Shown piece after piece: positions 41,153 through 53,389 of a DNA stretch of 64,000 nucleotides. The notes under the pieces are model-generated. The model saw only the letters and a list, made by a program, of their open reading frames with translations, was not told where the DNA came from and ran no database searches. The position numbers were made by a program, and so were the translations under genes. This DNA is from Diogma glabrata. Taxonomy: Eukaryota; Arthropoda; Insecta; Diptera; Cylindrotomidae. The stretch's first letter is position 1; each line of letters opens with the position of its first letter. The stretch is from contig OY856186.1 of assembly GCA_963693315.1 (NCBI GenBank), forward strand, positions 385,996,865 to 386,060,864. The letters are read 5' to 3'.

Positions 41153-41569
41153 TTTGTACAATAAATTTTGTTTCTTTTTCAAATAAATATATGAATCTTG
41201 GCAAAGATTGATACCAATTTTTGGTTTAACTTTATATGGTATTTCTGTTTCAATATATTGTCATAGCATATCGCTTAACTCGAACTTACAAGCATTTGCA
41301 TGAAACTTTATTTTCAGATGGAAGGACCATAGTCTTACAGCTAGAGCTATATGGTAACCTCCTCTTCCATCCTTATGTTGTTGTTGTAGCGACGCTTTCG
41401 TCGAAATTGTTTTGATGGAACTTCCATCCTTATTGAGTTTGTTGGTCAAATTCAAACGCAATTTCGTAGACAATCAATTAGAGCACAATCAAATATTTCT
41501 CAAAACCAAACATTGGTAAACATTGTCCGAATGGAGGGATCAATTTTTATTGGTTTGTAAATTTTTTTA
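41153..41569. other. Spacer
   Basis: Contains AATAAA-type signals just after the MITE (41181-41186), possibly for Nup54 polyadenylation. No gene recognised. Confidence 0.35.
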
Positions 41570-42689
41570 AGTTTTCATCTACGACAACCCCGCGTATTGC
41601 AACCCCTGCTATTGGCATAAGAGTTAAAGTGAGGTATTACATACCACTGGTAACAGCAGTGAGATAGCACTAACTAAGGTGATATCTTATGGGTGGTGCC
41701 AAAAACAGAAAGACTGCTCTTGTTGAAGTTGCCTTTAATTCAAAGTCAATTACAAATATCATGACCAAAGGTCCACAACCAATGTTTCGGTTACGGGGAA
41801 CATAGTATTTATAGCTTAAAATACTGTTTACATCGAAGGGTTACTACTGAGGCATTATATAAAGGAAATGGACCGGTTTATGGAGTAGACTGGTTTGACA
41901 CTTCTTGATGAACTCTGGCTACTTCCTCGTGTAACGTGGTAGATATTTCGAGAAGTTTCTTGTCCATTATTTTTTTGACGTTGTCACTGATTTGTCATTT
42001 TTGACTATTTCCATATGTTGATTGATGTTACTGCTGATTTCTTCCATATTTGCAGCCATTTGTTGATTGATGTTAAGATTTTGTTGATCAAATTTTCGGT
42101 TCAACTCGTCTTTATTTGCAATTAATTATATTAGCATTCATCATGATTCATGTTCAAATTCATTTGTTGCATCATTGCCATTCACTGCGTAAAATCGAAA
42201 TTTGCAGATGGCAATGAAGTTTATATATAAGGTGACCAGATTATTTTCAAACCAAAAGATGACATTTTTTTGTAAAAACATACACCCCCCTCCTCTCCCC
42301 AAACAATCTAATAAAATGAAAATTTCGTATGTATTAAAAATTTTGTAACAAAACTAAAATTTATTATAAAATTATATGAGTATTAAAATAATCAAAATAA
42401 ATAATTTCGCAAATATCGTGCATATTTTTTTTAATTATTTGGATGACTTACTTCTTTCAATAGGGTTTCGCTGACTTGATCTTCAATACATTTAATTGAA
42501 ATTTGAGTCTTTTTAGATGTCCGTATATCATTAATAATAGTTTTACGATTCTGCATAAAATTATATATTCAACCACAATTTCATAATTTTCGATATACAA
42601 TATTTCAAAATTAAATCAACGTCACATTATTTATAAGATAAAGAGCCCAAACATGCAATAAAATATATCAAGAATAATTTCGTAGATTT

Positions 42690-43233
42690 CTGGAGCTTTC
42701 GTTGTAAAGAATGCATTTTCCTGGAATATACGAGAAATTAAGCAGAATTATATATAAGGAATGCCTTTTGTTAAATGACAAAAGTTTTATTTTAGACTGC
42801 GATGATTTGAAATTAAATTAGACTGCGATAATGATAATATGTAATTTAATTAGGATGTGATTATGTTAAATAAATCAATTGTTAACGAACTGCTGTATCG
42901 TAAATATTAAACTGTGTAAATAGAAGTTTTATTTTAATTGTAAATAAAGTTTTAATTGTTATTTTGTAGAAATATCTTGTGTAATATTTTGGACACTGTG
43001 TTTATACTCGAAATTTCTACAACCAACAGTTGGAGTTTCTGAAGCTATTGGGAGAATATTCTAGAAAGGAATACTGTATTGTTTTCCTGTTATTGCGGAA
43101 CAATAGCGGAGTTGAATGCTTAAGCCTGATGTTTTTGCTTACTAGTTGGTGATCCAATCCAGAAGGTGTGTTGGGAATTACGTTTATTGAATTGAGAGTA
43201 AGGCCAATTCGAAGGAAGGTTGAAAAACGTGAC
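42690..43233 (+). repeat. LTR-like fragment, inverted relative to 44053-44600
   Basis: Aligns, at a visibly diverged level, to the reverse complement of 44053-44600 through the TATATAAGGAAT box, the AATAAAGTTTTAA signal, the leader and up to GGTTGAAAAACGT. It therefore spans the same LTR-leader junction as the degenerate element. Confidence 0.65.
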
Positions 43234-43327
43234 AACAGAAAATACTATTTTCACCGATGCGTTTGGTACTGATAGAGCAAAAGAGAATCTACAAGTTGTG
43301 AAATTTTGGCATAAGTAATACATTCTG

Positions 43328-43499
43328 TAATAATTAAAAAACTTTATGATATTTAATTTCATTCCACAATAATTTTTATTTCATTCACAAGGTGATTAAC
43401 AGACTAATCACCTGAAGATGCTATAAGCGGAAGTACTTGTGAATGAAATAAAAATTATTGTGGAATAAAATTAAATATCATAAAGTTTTTTAATTATTA
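43328..43499. repeat. 64-bp near-perfect hairpin
   Basis: Arms 43328-43391 and 43436-43499 are complementary with one mismatch (TAATAATTAAAAAACTTTAT... and its complement). The 44-base loop contains a second small stem, GGTGATT...AATCACC. No ORF. Confidence 0.93.
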
Positions 43500-43800
43500 A
43501 AATGCAATTCCACCAAGAAATTACGGTAGAAAGTGTAAATTTTAATAATACATTCTGTCTCAAAATGAATGAATATTTCGACCCATCGTTGGTCATGCTC
43601 GATTTTTTTTTGTCATTCCACAATTACAGCTTTTGATAACCATAATACATATTTATTTTTCTAATTTAATTCATTCATAAATGTGCGATATGATAAAAAA
43701 GATAACAAAGATGCTGAATTTTGTAAAAGAATATTTTTAAAGATGACGATCATTCGTAAAAGATGACTCATCTTCAAAACATGACGTCTGGTCACCTTAT

Positions 43801-44023
43801 GTTTACATGTTGTTTCCGCAACAAAACTGTTCTCTTCATCAACTGCAACTGAATCAGTATTTATTGTATAGGTTCCGAACTTGTAACATTCCACTTCTAT
43901 TCCATTGGCTTCCATATAGCTTCTCGAAGCCGTAACATTAATTACTTTTGTCGACAATCCCCGTTGTTCTAGTTCTTTCTTTAACTCAGGAACCTTCAAT
44001 TTCCTTAAAAAACCATTATTCAC
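43801..44023 (-). pseudogene. Gag N-terminus with SAP-like motif
   Basis: From the ATG at 44023: LRKLKVPELKKELEQRGLST, which fits the SAP helix-turn pattern (L-x-V-x-E-L-K-x-x-L-x-x-R-G-L), as also found at the start of some retrotransposon Gags. The frame is real for about 75 residues, to ETTCK, and is then cut by the hAT-like insertion; downstream residues in the open frame are insertion sequence. Confidence 0.6.
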
Positions 44024-44600
44024 ATCTTACTAATCCGCCGATGTCACCCAATGTTACGTTTTTCAACCTTCCTTTAAGTTGGCCTTTCTCTCAATTTCAT
44101 AAACCCAATTCCCAAATCACTTCCGATTTCGATTACTGATTAGTAACCAAACACATCAGGTAACAGCTTTTATAAAGTATTCAACACATTAATTGCTGCA
44201 CAACAACAGGAAAATAATACAGCAAACAACATTCCTAACTATAGAATATTCTAGCAACAGCTTCTGAAACTCAAACAGATTATTTTAGAACTTTCCAGTA
44301 CACAGCGTTTAAAATAATACACAAAATTCTACTTAATAACACTTAAAACTTTATTCACAATTAAGTTTAAAAGTAGCTTCTATTTACCCGATTTTTTACG
44401 AACGGTATAACGTTTCGTTTACAAATAATTTCTTTCACATTCCATTTTAATCATCGCATTTTTAATTATAACTTTACCATCGCAGGTCTAAAATAAAACT
44501 ATTTTAATTTTGCAAGAGGGATTCCTTATATACGATTCTGAATAATTTCTCGATTATTTGAGGTCACATTCTTTATAAACCTTGAGAAAATATGAGAATT

Positions 44601-44832
44601 TTTGATTTTTTTACGTTACGTGGATTTGATTCATAAAGTACATAATTTAATTGTATTTCATGTTGACCCTTTTTCTAAGAAAATAATGTGACCTTTTATT
44701 TTTGAAATTTTGTATATCTAAAATTGAAGTTTATGTCTTGTATTTCATTGCGTAGAATCGTAACAATATTAATATCTCAAACTAACTTTACCAATGAATT
44801 CTAGTTCAAAATTGAATTGGTGGATATTTATT
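44601..44832. other. AT-rich spacer
   Basis: Nothing recognised. Confidence 0.3.
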
Positions 44833-45121
44833 GTACGACACTAAGCATCCGGATGGCAAAGCACATGTGAAGAGGGGCTGCCTTTATAATAAAAAACGAT
44901 TAAGACAAAGCGCGATTGAACTTACGCAATATAACGAATCATGTTAAAGCAACACCTATCTCTATATAGAAGGTCTGCAACATGTGCTATTTCATCAGTT
45001 TGCTGGCCTCCTAAGCATCAGATAAAAAACAACAATTCTTGAATTATTTTAATCTTATGGGTATAGTAAATTTATAGCAGGAGGTGACTTTAACGCAAAA
45101 CATACACGTTAGGATGTAAAC
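44833..45121 (+). pseudogene. Jockey-type LINE endonuclease relic
   Basis: YDTKHPDGKAHVKRGC near 44836 and, in another frame, KFIAGGDFNAKHTR near 45070. These are the spaced motifs of a Jockey-clade endonuclease (the G-G-D-F-N-A-K-H-T box). Stops and frame changes throughout. Interrupted at about 45122 by a MITE-like element; LLKIAIK at 45734 may be its continuation. Confidence 0.6.
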
Positions 45122-45731
45122 CCAGAAAACACCCAGACATCACGTTAAGTCATATCTTATGTAAGATCTGGGTCATATATAAGTCATATGTATGTCATTA
45201 TTTCACACTTATTTATACATAAGAACATGACATAACAATAATTATATAACTATGACATTAATGTGATGTCTGTGGAGATATTCGTGACGTTGTTATGATA
45301 TAAGGTTGATATCATAGTAATATAAAATTTTTTTTGTGATGTATTCTTTTTTACTTAAAAAAAAAATTAATAACAACAACACTTACCCGTCAGTCATTCA
45401 TTCTCATTACTTAATACATACCCACTATTCTATAGCTTGCTAGGAAACAATAACTAACTGTTCGCAAAAAATTTCAAACTATATATATACAATCAAAATG
45501 ATTATAGCTCTAGTGAAATTTAACAAAATCAAATTAAGGTCATATTTAAGTCCAAATTATGACAACATTTCAAAGTCAAATTTAAGATCAGTGTGATGTC
45601 ATGAAAGCATCATATAAATGATACCAGGTTATAACCATGACGAGTGTCAGTTTTATGTCAAATTTACGTAACAACTACATCACATATATATATGACGTTC
45701 GTGTGATGTCATATTTACGTCTTGTGTTCAC
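45122..45731. mobile_element. Candidate MITE with GTGATGTCAT repeats
   Basis: Ends CAGAAAACACCCAGAC and the complement of CAGTGAACACAAGACG are partly matched. The interior repeats GTGATGTCAT and TCATATTTACGTC-like motifs in both orientations. No clear target duplication; a remnant. Confidence 0.4.
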
Positions 45732-45739
45732 TGTGCTTC

Positions 45740-47469
45740 TTAAAATAGCGATCAAAGATTAAGAAACCACGACATGTAAAAATATTTACAAGAGCTCTTA
45801 CCAACTGCATATAAAAAACAAGGCGCGCGGTGGAAAATTGAGAAAAAGTGCATAAAAAAAACTAAATTTTAAACACTCACAGCTTTTTCTAGGGATGAGA
45901 CCGCAGCAATTTCCAATGATACCACTCTCGATCCGATCCGAGCTACCCACATATACCGAGTATTAGCCAATAATACATAAATCATGATTTGAAAATATGT
46001 AATTAATTTTTGAAGTTATACTTCTTTGCGCTCGTTGTAAATATTTTGATGGGGTGTTAATCGAGAAACCGCGTCACGCTTGTTTAAATTATATTTTAAC
46101 CTTTATGCTGTATGGTAATAAAGACGAAATTAGTAAATCAACCTTATGCTGTATGGTAATAAAGACGAAATTACTAAATCAATCATATTTTATAACAATA
46201 AAACATTATTCGCTTAGTTATCTTTGATCAATTTTTTTTTCACTTTTCGGAATTATCATTAAAAGGAATAGTTAATGTATAATGTGACAAACAAATATGT
46301 ACATTTATATGAAAATTATGTAAAATTATTTTTTAACAAGTACATATTTCTAATTTACAACAAATATGTTCTTATGGTTTGCAGTTATATAAAATATGTA
46401 CATATTTCTATGCAGTAGCACCAATACGATACATTTAGGCATTGCTTATATATTATTAAACAAACCTGCTTGCATTAGCAAAACTGCCCTCACATGTTCC
46501 AAAAATTGGAAATTGACGTTTCTTTTCCTCTTCTTAGAAACATTGATTAACCAAGAATTTGCACTGCAACCTTAGTACCGAAGAAAAAGATTATGAACAA
46601 TATCAAAGCTACAGGTTTAAAGTGTTTTACTTATTGAGTGAAATATGCTTCTCCATTACTTTCAAAACTATTATTGTTATTGCAAGGGATCTATAAAATA
46701 TATGCAAATATGTTAACAAATGTTGTGATTTGACTGTTTTAATAATAATATATAAGTCTGAATTTACAAATGAAATTAGTCTTATTATTATTTTTTCCAA
46801 TTTTTGTTTTAAGTTGTGGGAAGGAATGTCGAAATAAGACGATGACTATAAAGCGATAAAACCCATTAAACGAAAATATTCACTAAAAATGGTGGTATTC
46901 TTTAACCGGCCGGCGTATGCATCAATGTAGTAGAGTATTGCAGACAATCGATAAAATATATTTGCAAATTGCAAAACGACCCTCTTCAGAACAGCAAAAT
47001 TTCTGGATTGATAAATGATTATAAGTCTACATGAAATAGGACGCTAAACCAATAGCAATGAACCAGTGTACCTATTTTGTATGACGAGTACGGTGGTTTC
47101 GGAGTAAGTAATTGACAATTGTGACATCCAATAAACAAATATATTTAAGCTCACCTAATTGTTCGTGACACATTGAATTATTTGAATTAAATCTTTGGAA
47201 TAAAATTTTAACGTTTTTCTAACCTTAATCTTATGCCATCTACATTTATAAAAATTATTTAATTATTATTTGTCTGTCAAATGTGTTTTAATTTTAACAT
47301 ACATTTAGCTTACATTATAGCTTTAGAGACATTTACTTAATGGCTTTTGCTGACTGTAAAATGATACTATTACATTTTTTTCAAACTTTTTATATACATA
47401 TTACTAATAAAATAAGTTAAATTAAATGACATTAAAAAAAACTATAGGAGAATTTACTCAAAAAAAACA
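45740..47469. other. Gene-poor AT-rich stretch
   Basis: No gene or element family recognised. 46098-46184 is a tandem duplication of about 41 bases (CCTTATGCTGTATGGTAATA...). Confidence 0.4.
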
Positions 47470-47849
47470 GTTTTCAACAGGGGCGTCAATTGGGTAGGGC
47501 TGGGGGGGTGCATTGGCCCCCCCCAAGAATCTGATACTATCAATACATCGATTCAATAAAACTATCCAATCGTGATAGAACTATACAGTATAAAAATTTC
47601 AATGCACTGTTATTTTGTAAATTCGTCTAATTTTTAGAACATTTACTTAACTAATATACCAATTTTATCGCATACTATTAAGTGAAATATATCTGATAAT
47701 ATAATTATTACGTTACATATTATTTTGGCCCGACTAAAGTACAGTTCACCGGAATATTCAAACCGTTATCGTTCTTTATATCAAGGACTAGAGCGCCACC
47801 GATACGAAAGGCTGTCGTATTGCTTCTAATCTTCTGATGAAATCAGTTT

Positions 47850-47970
47850 TATAAACAAAACACGATCGTTCTTCCAAAAACGCCGTGGGTGCGTATTGTG
47901 ACAAAATTCTATCGTACTATAAGGTGCGCGGCATCACCGCTTTTAGAAGAACGATTGTGTTTTGTTTATA
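47850..47970. repeat. Inverted repeat inside the hAT element
   Basis: 25-base arms, TATAAACAAAACACGATCGT... at 47850-47874 and its complement at 47946-47970, with one mismatch. Confidence 0.85.
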
Positions 47971-49879
47971 AGATATTCGTGTCTGAGCCACGATTTCATT
48001 AGTATAGCGTTCCTCGAGAGTTCATAGTGCAGTATTTAACATTCAAATTTCAATTGTTATTGGCCATTGGTAATTTATATAAACATAAAAGTAAGTACAT
48101 GCAGGAGAACACAACCTAATTATACCCCAGTTATTTGGAGAACCCTGACTGTTTGGCCTTGTTTTTTATCTATATCAGATTGTACAAACTTTACAAGACT
48201 TTTTTAAAAACAATAAATTAAATACAATTCTAAAATGTAAAGTCCTATAACATATCAAAAGTTTTCTTGATAGTTGTGCTAATTTTTATAAAATGAATGA
48301 AAATAATTACGGGAGTAATTTAAATTTATTGGGTTATTTCCAGTGATTTTATGATAGTGAATGTTTTATAATGGACAAGCAATATTTTCTAACGACACGA
48401 ACGAATATTTAAGTTATGTAAATATTTTCAAAGTATGTTATGAAAACTTGCTGTCAAATTCATTTTATGAATTTTTAATTCATAAAATAGCAAAAATTAT
48501 ATGTTTGGCTGGTTATAATAAAATCCAAAACGTATCCTAAACGTCAATCTTTGTTCATTTTTTTTATACAGTCACATGGAGGGAGAAACTATTATTTTTT
48601 TGTGGTAGGTTTTTCTTATAGATTTAAAATAAGCTCGCAATAATTGTACAATTTTGAATCAAATGAAAAATTTACGCACGTTTATGGATAGTAAGCTGAC
48701 CAGACGTCACACGCTGCGTGGAATTGTCACACATTTTATTGCGTTGTCCCACGGAAAAATCTGTCCCACGAAGCGTCCCACGAAACAAATATTTCCACCA
48801 CATTTGCCCGCATTATCGAAATAATCATCTACCTACGTATAGTTTGCGCAATATCTTAGTCAGAGCAATGGCTTCACAGTTTTTTCTTGCAGTTTGTATA
48901 ATGCTATGTATATGTTGATTTAACCATATTGAGAGAACAAACCAGTGCAATATTATTATGAATAATAAAAAACAAAATATTTTACTTAAAAAGATGCAGT
49001 TTTGCGTATAAATTCATAAAAATTTAAATTTTTAAACCAGAGTTTACGAGTCTTTATTCGAGCACTCATTTCAATCCTTTGAAATAATATTCAAAAATTA
49101 AAATGTTCATAATTTGAATATCGTTCTTACTCGTAAGAGTAAAATTTTTGTTTTTTCGATTTTACTCCTTTGGAGCAGATTACATTTTCAAGTTCTTTCA
49201 TTCGATTTGTAAAAGAAGAAAATTAGTCACTCTACGTCATCCTTTATATTCATTTTTCTAACAATGCATGAATAATTGAACGAATCAAGCATTTTACGTT
49301 GAAAAGCATCAAATTTGACGCAAAAGTAAAAGTTTTGAGTATTTGAAAGAAAATATTTATTTCAATTTAGTAGCAAAAATGATATTTTATTATTTTCACT
49401 CCTGTATGTGGGAGTGTTATATTTTTTTTAAGCTACGCACTGCAAGGACAAAGTAAAAGAGTGAACTCTGTTTAAAACACACTTTAACTAGGAAGCTCAA
49501 AAGTAAAATTATTATTTTCTAATATATAATTTTTTTTTCTCAATAAAGAACAAACAAAGCAAACAGCATAAAAACTTGATAAATGGTATAGATTTGCAAA
49601 AGATAGAACGAGAGGTATACTGTATACCTCTTATACTTACAGAATACAGAAAAGATATTAATTATTTAGTAAAATTAAAATAAATTGTTTCAATTGTTTT
49701 ACAGTCTTTACTTGTGTAACAAAAGTTTTAAGCTATTATAAAAGGTAAATTTATACTAATTTTTAAAATTATATTTAAAAAGTTCTCCTGCAAATCAAGA
49801 CGGATAGAAAACGTTTACGTAAATTTCTATACGATATTGAATTGGACTATCCTTTTATAAAAAACATCAAAATATAACG

Positions 49880-51060
49880 ACGCAAAAGTTTTGTGTATTA
49901 TCAGTCGGAGTGAACTTGAAAATTAACAGTGGACATTATGATATTAAAAGACATATAGATACAGATAAACATAAAAAAGCGTTGCTATAAGCCGCCAGCT
50001 CCAGTAGCTTGAACAAGTTTTGTTGTTATTTTGTTTTCTTGTTGTTATTTAACATTGACAAAAAGTTAGTTGCAATTTGCGCTGATAACACGAACACCAA
50101 TTTTAGTGGTGTCACGTCAAGGGGTGAAAATTTAAAAACAAACTGAACTCGAATTTGAACCAGAGTGTATTGGGTATTGGATTCGCAACCCATATTCTAA
50201 ATAATGCAATAAGAAATTCTGCTGATTTAAATGGCAGGGTTAAAAAAATTTGGATATTTTACTGTCTTTACTGGAGACGTTGAAGGAGTTCTGCGGCAAA
50301 AGTAATGTCGAACATAACCAACTTATTGGATACAGTGAAACTCGCTGGATGGCGGTAATGCCAGCACTAGAAAGAATTTAGAAAATGTACGAACCACTGT
50401 AACCACATTTCCTAACGGTTGAATGTCCAATTAAAATAAAAGAATTTTTTGAAGAATTAAATAGTAAACAAATAGTAAAGAAAAGCATTAAATAGTAAAT
50501 TTATGCACAATCTAGTTCGCACGTTTTCACCGTTCTACTTTCTCGCAAGAGAAATTCTAATTAGTTAGTATTTGGAAGAATGTTTGCATTTTGTCGCACA
50601 TTTTAACGATTTGGCTCTGGTCAGTTTAGGGTAGACATAACTCTTTCTCTCTGAGACAAATAAAGGAAAACAAACAAACAAACAAAAAAACGATTCGACA
50701 TAAGAGGAGTCACGTAGGGATTGCAATCCAGTGGTGTTTTATTTTTCCTGGGACTATGTGACTCATAAATTTTAAATCCCGGGATGCCCGAGATCTAAAA
50801 AATCGTATAGAAAAACCATCCTTTTTTTCTATGCTGCACGATCTGCTGTCGTTTACAAATTCACTCTCTGAACAGGTACAAAGCAAAGATATAATAATTT
50901 CTAGCACAAGCGCTTTAATTAAAACTACTATCTTGATGCTTAAACAATGCAGAGATGATACTAAATTTAAAATTATTTTTAACAAATGAAGGGATTTTGC
51001 AGAATTTTGCGGCATTCGCTTCGATGAAACAACACCAGAAGACTAGCAGAGTAACCAATG
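49880..51060 (+). pseudogene. Decayed hAT transposase
   Basis: Fragments in several frames: a BED-like finger end (INSGHYDIKRHIDTDKHKKAL near 49925), LVAICADNTNTNFSGV (near 50070, catalytic-region Asp), LLGYSETRWMAVMPALERI (near 50318) and RDFAEFCGIRFDET (near 50990). The order matches hAT transposases of arthropods. Many stops; inactive. Confidence 0.75.
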
Positions 51061-51244
51061 TAGCTCAGAAGCATTTTATTTTTATTTCTAAGTCGATGCA
51101 TTTAAATGCTTTTAAATATATGTGTGTATAAAAACGTGTATGTTATGTTTTACGAAAAAAATTTTTTATGTCATTTAAATTCTAAATCTTGGGGGGGATT
51201 TTGGTGAAATGACGCCACTGGTTTTCAACCACTTTATCTGGGAA

Positions 51245-51279
51245 GCACGGAAATCGCCGTGCGGGTGGGTACCTTCTAG
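51245..51279 (+). mobile_element. Helitron-like 3' terminus
   Basis: A 6-bp stem, GCACGG-AAATCG-CCGTGC (51245-51262), is followed after 13 bases by CTAG and then T. This is the hairpin plus CTRR|T arrangement of Helitron 3' ends. No 5' end (TC...) or Rep/helicase was found; the hAT at 47478 would lie inside such an element. Confidence 0.45.
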
Positions 51280-51296
51280 TAATTAATAATTATTAG

Positions 51297-51605
51297 TTTT
51301 TTGAATAATATTTTTTTTGAATAATATTTTTTTTTCTTTTTGGATAATATTTTTTTTTTTGAATATTTTTTTGACTAAGAAAACTAAGAAAAATCGACGA
51401 TTATAGGTTCTTATACTTTTTGAATAATAATTTTTTTTTTGAATAATATTTTTTTTTATTTATTTTTTGAACACTATGTTTTTTTTGCTTTTTTTTTGAA
51501 CGATATTTTTTTTTTTTTTGTATTATATTTTTTCTTTTGAATAATATTTTTTTTTTTGAATAATATTTTTTTTTTTTTTGAATAATATTTTGGTTTTTTT
51601 TTAGT
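51297..51605. repeat. Low-complexity GAATAATATTTTTTT array
   Basis: About a dozen imperfect copies of TTGAATAATATT followed by T runs of 7-14. Confidence 0.85.
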
Positions 51606-51896
51606 TATTTTTTTTTAATGTATCCTATCTGTCTGTCTGTGTGCGTGTGTGCGAGCGAATGGCCAAAGAAGTATAACTTCCACCGTCTGGTCCGACGCAG
51701 ACCCTACTTTTTTTTTGTCGCAACTGTTTTGATTTGTCGATACTTTTTCGTAAAAATGTTTAAAAAATAGAGTCATATCTCACTTACACGTAATTATCTC
51801 TTTTTCGCATTTCACGATTAGGGTTGGCGATACAAGACTACGATAATTAATTATAAATCACAATAATCCTGAAAGCAGTCAAATCGTGTAGTGAGC

Positions 51897-53236
51897 CTCT
51901 GCTTAAACTGCCCCATTAGAAAAGGTACAATCCTATAGAATATTGATGAAAACTGGCTACGAAAAGGACGATTTTAATGGGATCAACCGAGAAATTCTTT
52001 ACTTCATAAAAATGTTGGGTAAGAAAGACTCATTCAATGGGAAAATGGAATAAAGCTCATAATCCTTCAAATATCAGACTTTTCCTATTGAAATATTTTT
52101 ATAGGAATGAACGTAATTAAAAAGGAAAATAAAACTTAATTCAACTTAAACTTTCCTTAACTTAAGGAAATTAAAATTTAAAGTAAAAAACAATTTTTTT
52201 TCTTACGACAAGATTCCTTAATAGGATTCTTTATAGTTTTAAAGGAAAACATTGAAACAGTTGCAAAGGGAAATGGATATTTTGTAAAGGAAAATAAAAC
52301 AGTTTTCTTACGGCACGATTTCCCAATAGGATTAATAGTTTTATAGGAAGACATTGAGAAAGTTTCAATAGGAAGTGTATAATTTCTAAAGGAAAATACG
52401 ACTGAAATTCTTATTCTACTACATTATTCTTCGATAGGATTCTGTAAAGTTTTAGTGGAAGATATTGAGATAGTTTCAATGGGAAGTGTATAATTTCTAC
52501 AGGAAAATACGACTTTAAAATATTAATTCCGCTGCAGTAGTTTTAAAAAGATTTTTTGTAGTTTGATAGGTGACATTGAGATAGTTTCAAATCAATAGGA
52601 AATGGATAATTTTTACAGGAAAATACGATTTTGAAATTTTTCTTATGTCTGGTTAAAATTCACTAGAGTATATTATCCATTTTAGAAATATAATATACTT
52701 AGTTCAAATCGTTTTTTATATGTTTTAGCTATCGCTTCTCGGCTGAAAGACTATAACAATAGTAAACGAGGTTTTGTATGTTTAAATTTTTTCCATTGTT
52801 ATTTTCTATTTTATTTTAATTGATTATTATTACTATAAAGAAGACCTTAGAAATTCCCATTAACACATAGTCAATCCCATTTTAGAATCGAAAAGGATTC
52901 CCTTGTATTCCATATTAAGTTCTGACTACACAATTCCCTTTAAAAATGTGTTTAGTACTATTATAAAGTCGAGTAGAATTCCTTATTATTTAATAGAAAA
53001 TTTGACGGTCGCAGAAAATTCAATTAAAATGTAGTCAATCCCATTGAAGAATTTATAATCCTATAAAAATGTTTTCATTTCTATTAAAAGGATTCAATCT
53101 ATTTCTATAGGACAATTGAATAGGATTCAATCGATTTCAAAAGGACAAAATTGTTTAATAGAATTTTATAGGAAATTTGCTATGCAGTTCTCATTAAAAA
53201 TTCTCTCGTTTTTCAATAGGATAGTTTAAGCAGCGG
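51897..53236. mobile_element. Non-autonomous element with internal ~110-bp repeats
   Basis: Ends CTCTGCTTAAACTGCCCCAT (51897) and the complement of CCGCTGCTTAAACTATCCTA (ending 53236), both continuing with ATTRAAAA. The interior from about 52090 to 52640 has four or so degenerate copies of a unit (AGGAAAATACGACT ... GACATTGAGATAGTTTCAA). No ORF. Superfamily not assigned. Confidence 0.6.
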
Positions 53237-53389
53237 ACAGACTGAAAAACTAACAAGATAAACGGAAATTCGCGCTTACCTAGTTTGTGTCTGTCATTGG
53301 TACTATATTTGCATATATGATTCTTGAAAACTATCTTCTGCAACGGCAATATTTGGTTAAACATAATATGGCAACTACAGATTTATCGA

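Larger units (their letters stand above)
42227..43800. mobile_element. Non-autonomous hAT-like element inserted in gag
   Basis: 13-bp perfect inverted ends ATAAGGTGACCAG and CTGGTCACCTTAT. The flanking 8-mers GTTTATAT (42219-42226) and GTTTACAT (43801-43808) match at 7 of 8, consistent with an aged hAT duplication. Inside are an LTR-like segment inverted relative to the host element (42690-43233) and a 64-bp hairpin (43328-43499). No transposase. Confidence 0.6.
41570..44600 (-). mobile_element. Degenerate LTR retrotransposon with SAP-like Gag
   Basis: On the minus strand: an LTR-like end region (44600-44280, with TATATAAGGAATCC and AATAAAGTTTTA), a leader (44280-44030), then a Gag start at 44023. 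Gag-like coil-rich sequence continues in broken frames at about 42218-41570 (NINQQMAANMEEISSNINQ). It is interrupted by a hAT-like element at 42227-43800. No intact pol is visible. The superfamily is uncertain; gypsy-like is likeliest. Confidence 0.5.
47478..51220 (+). mobile_element. hAT transposon with perfect 8-bp target duplication
   Basis: Ends CAGGGGCGTCAATT and the complement of CAGTGGCGTCATTT. Target duplication GTTTTCAA at 47470-47477 and 51221-51228 is exact. 3.7 kb, with a broken hAT transposase on the plus strand at about 49880-51060. Internal foldback at 47850-47970 and a possible second hAT end near 48697. Confidence 0.85.

Noticed and set aside
48691..50627. A second hAT nested in 47478-51220, with ends near GCTGACCAGACG and the complement of ACTGACCAGAG
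   Set aside because: Ends match poorly, no target duplication is visible, and transposase fragments extend beyond the right end.
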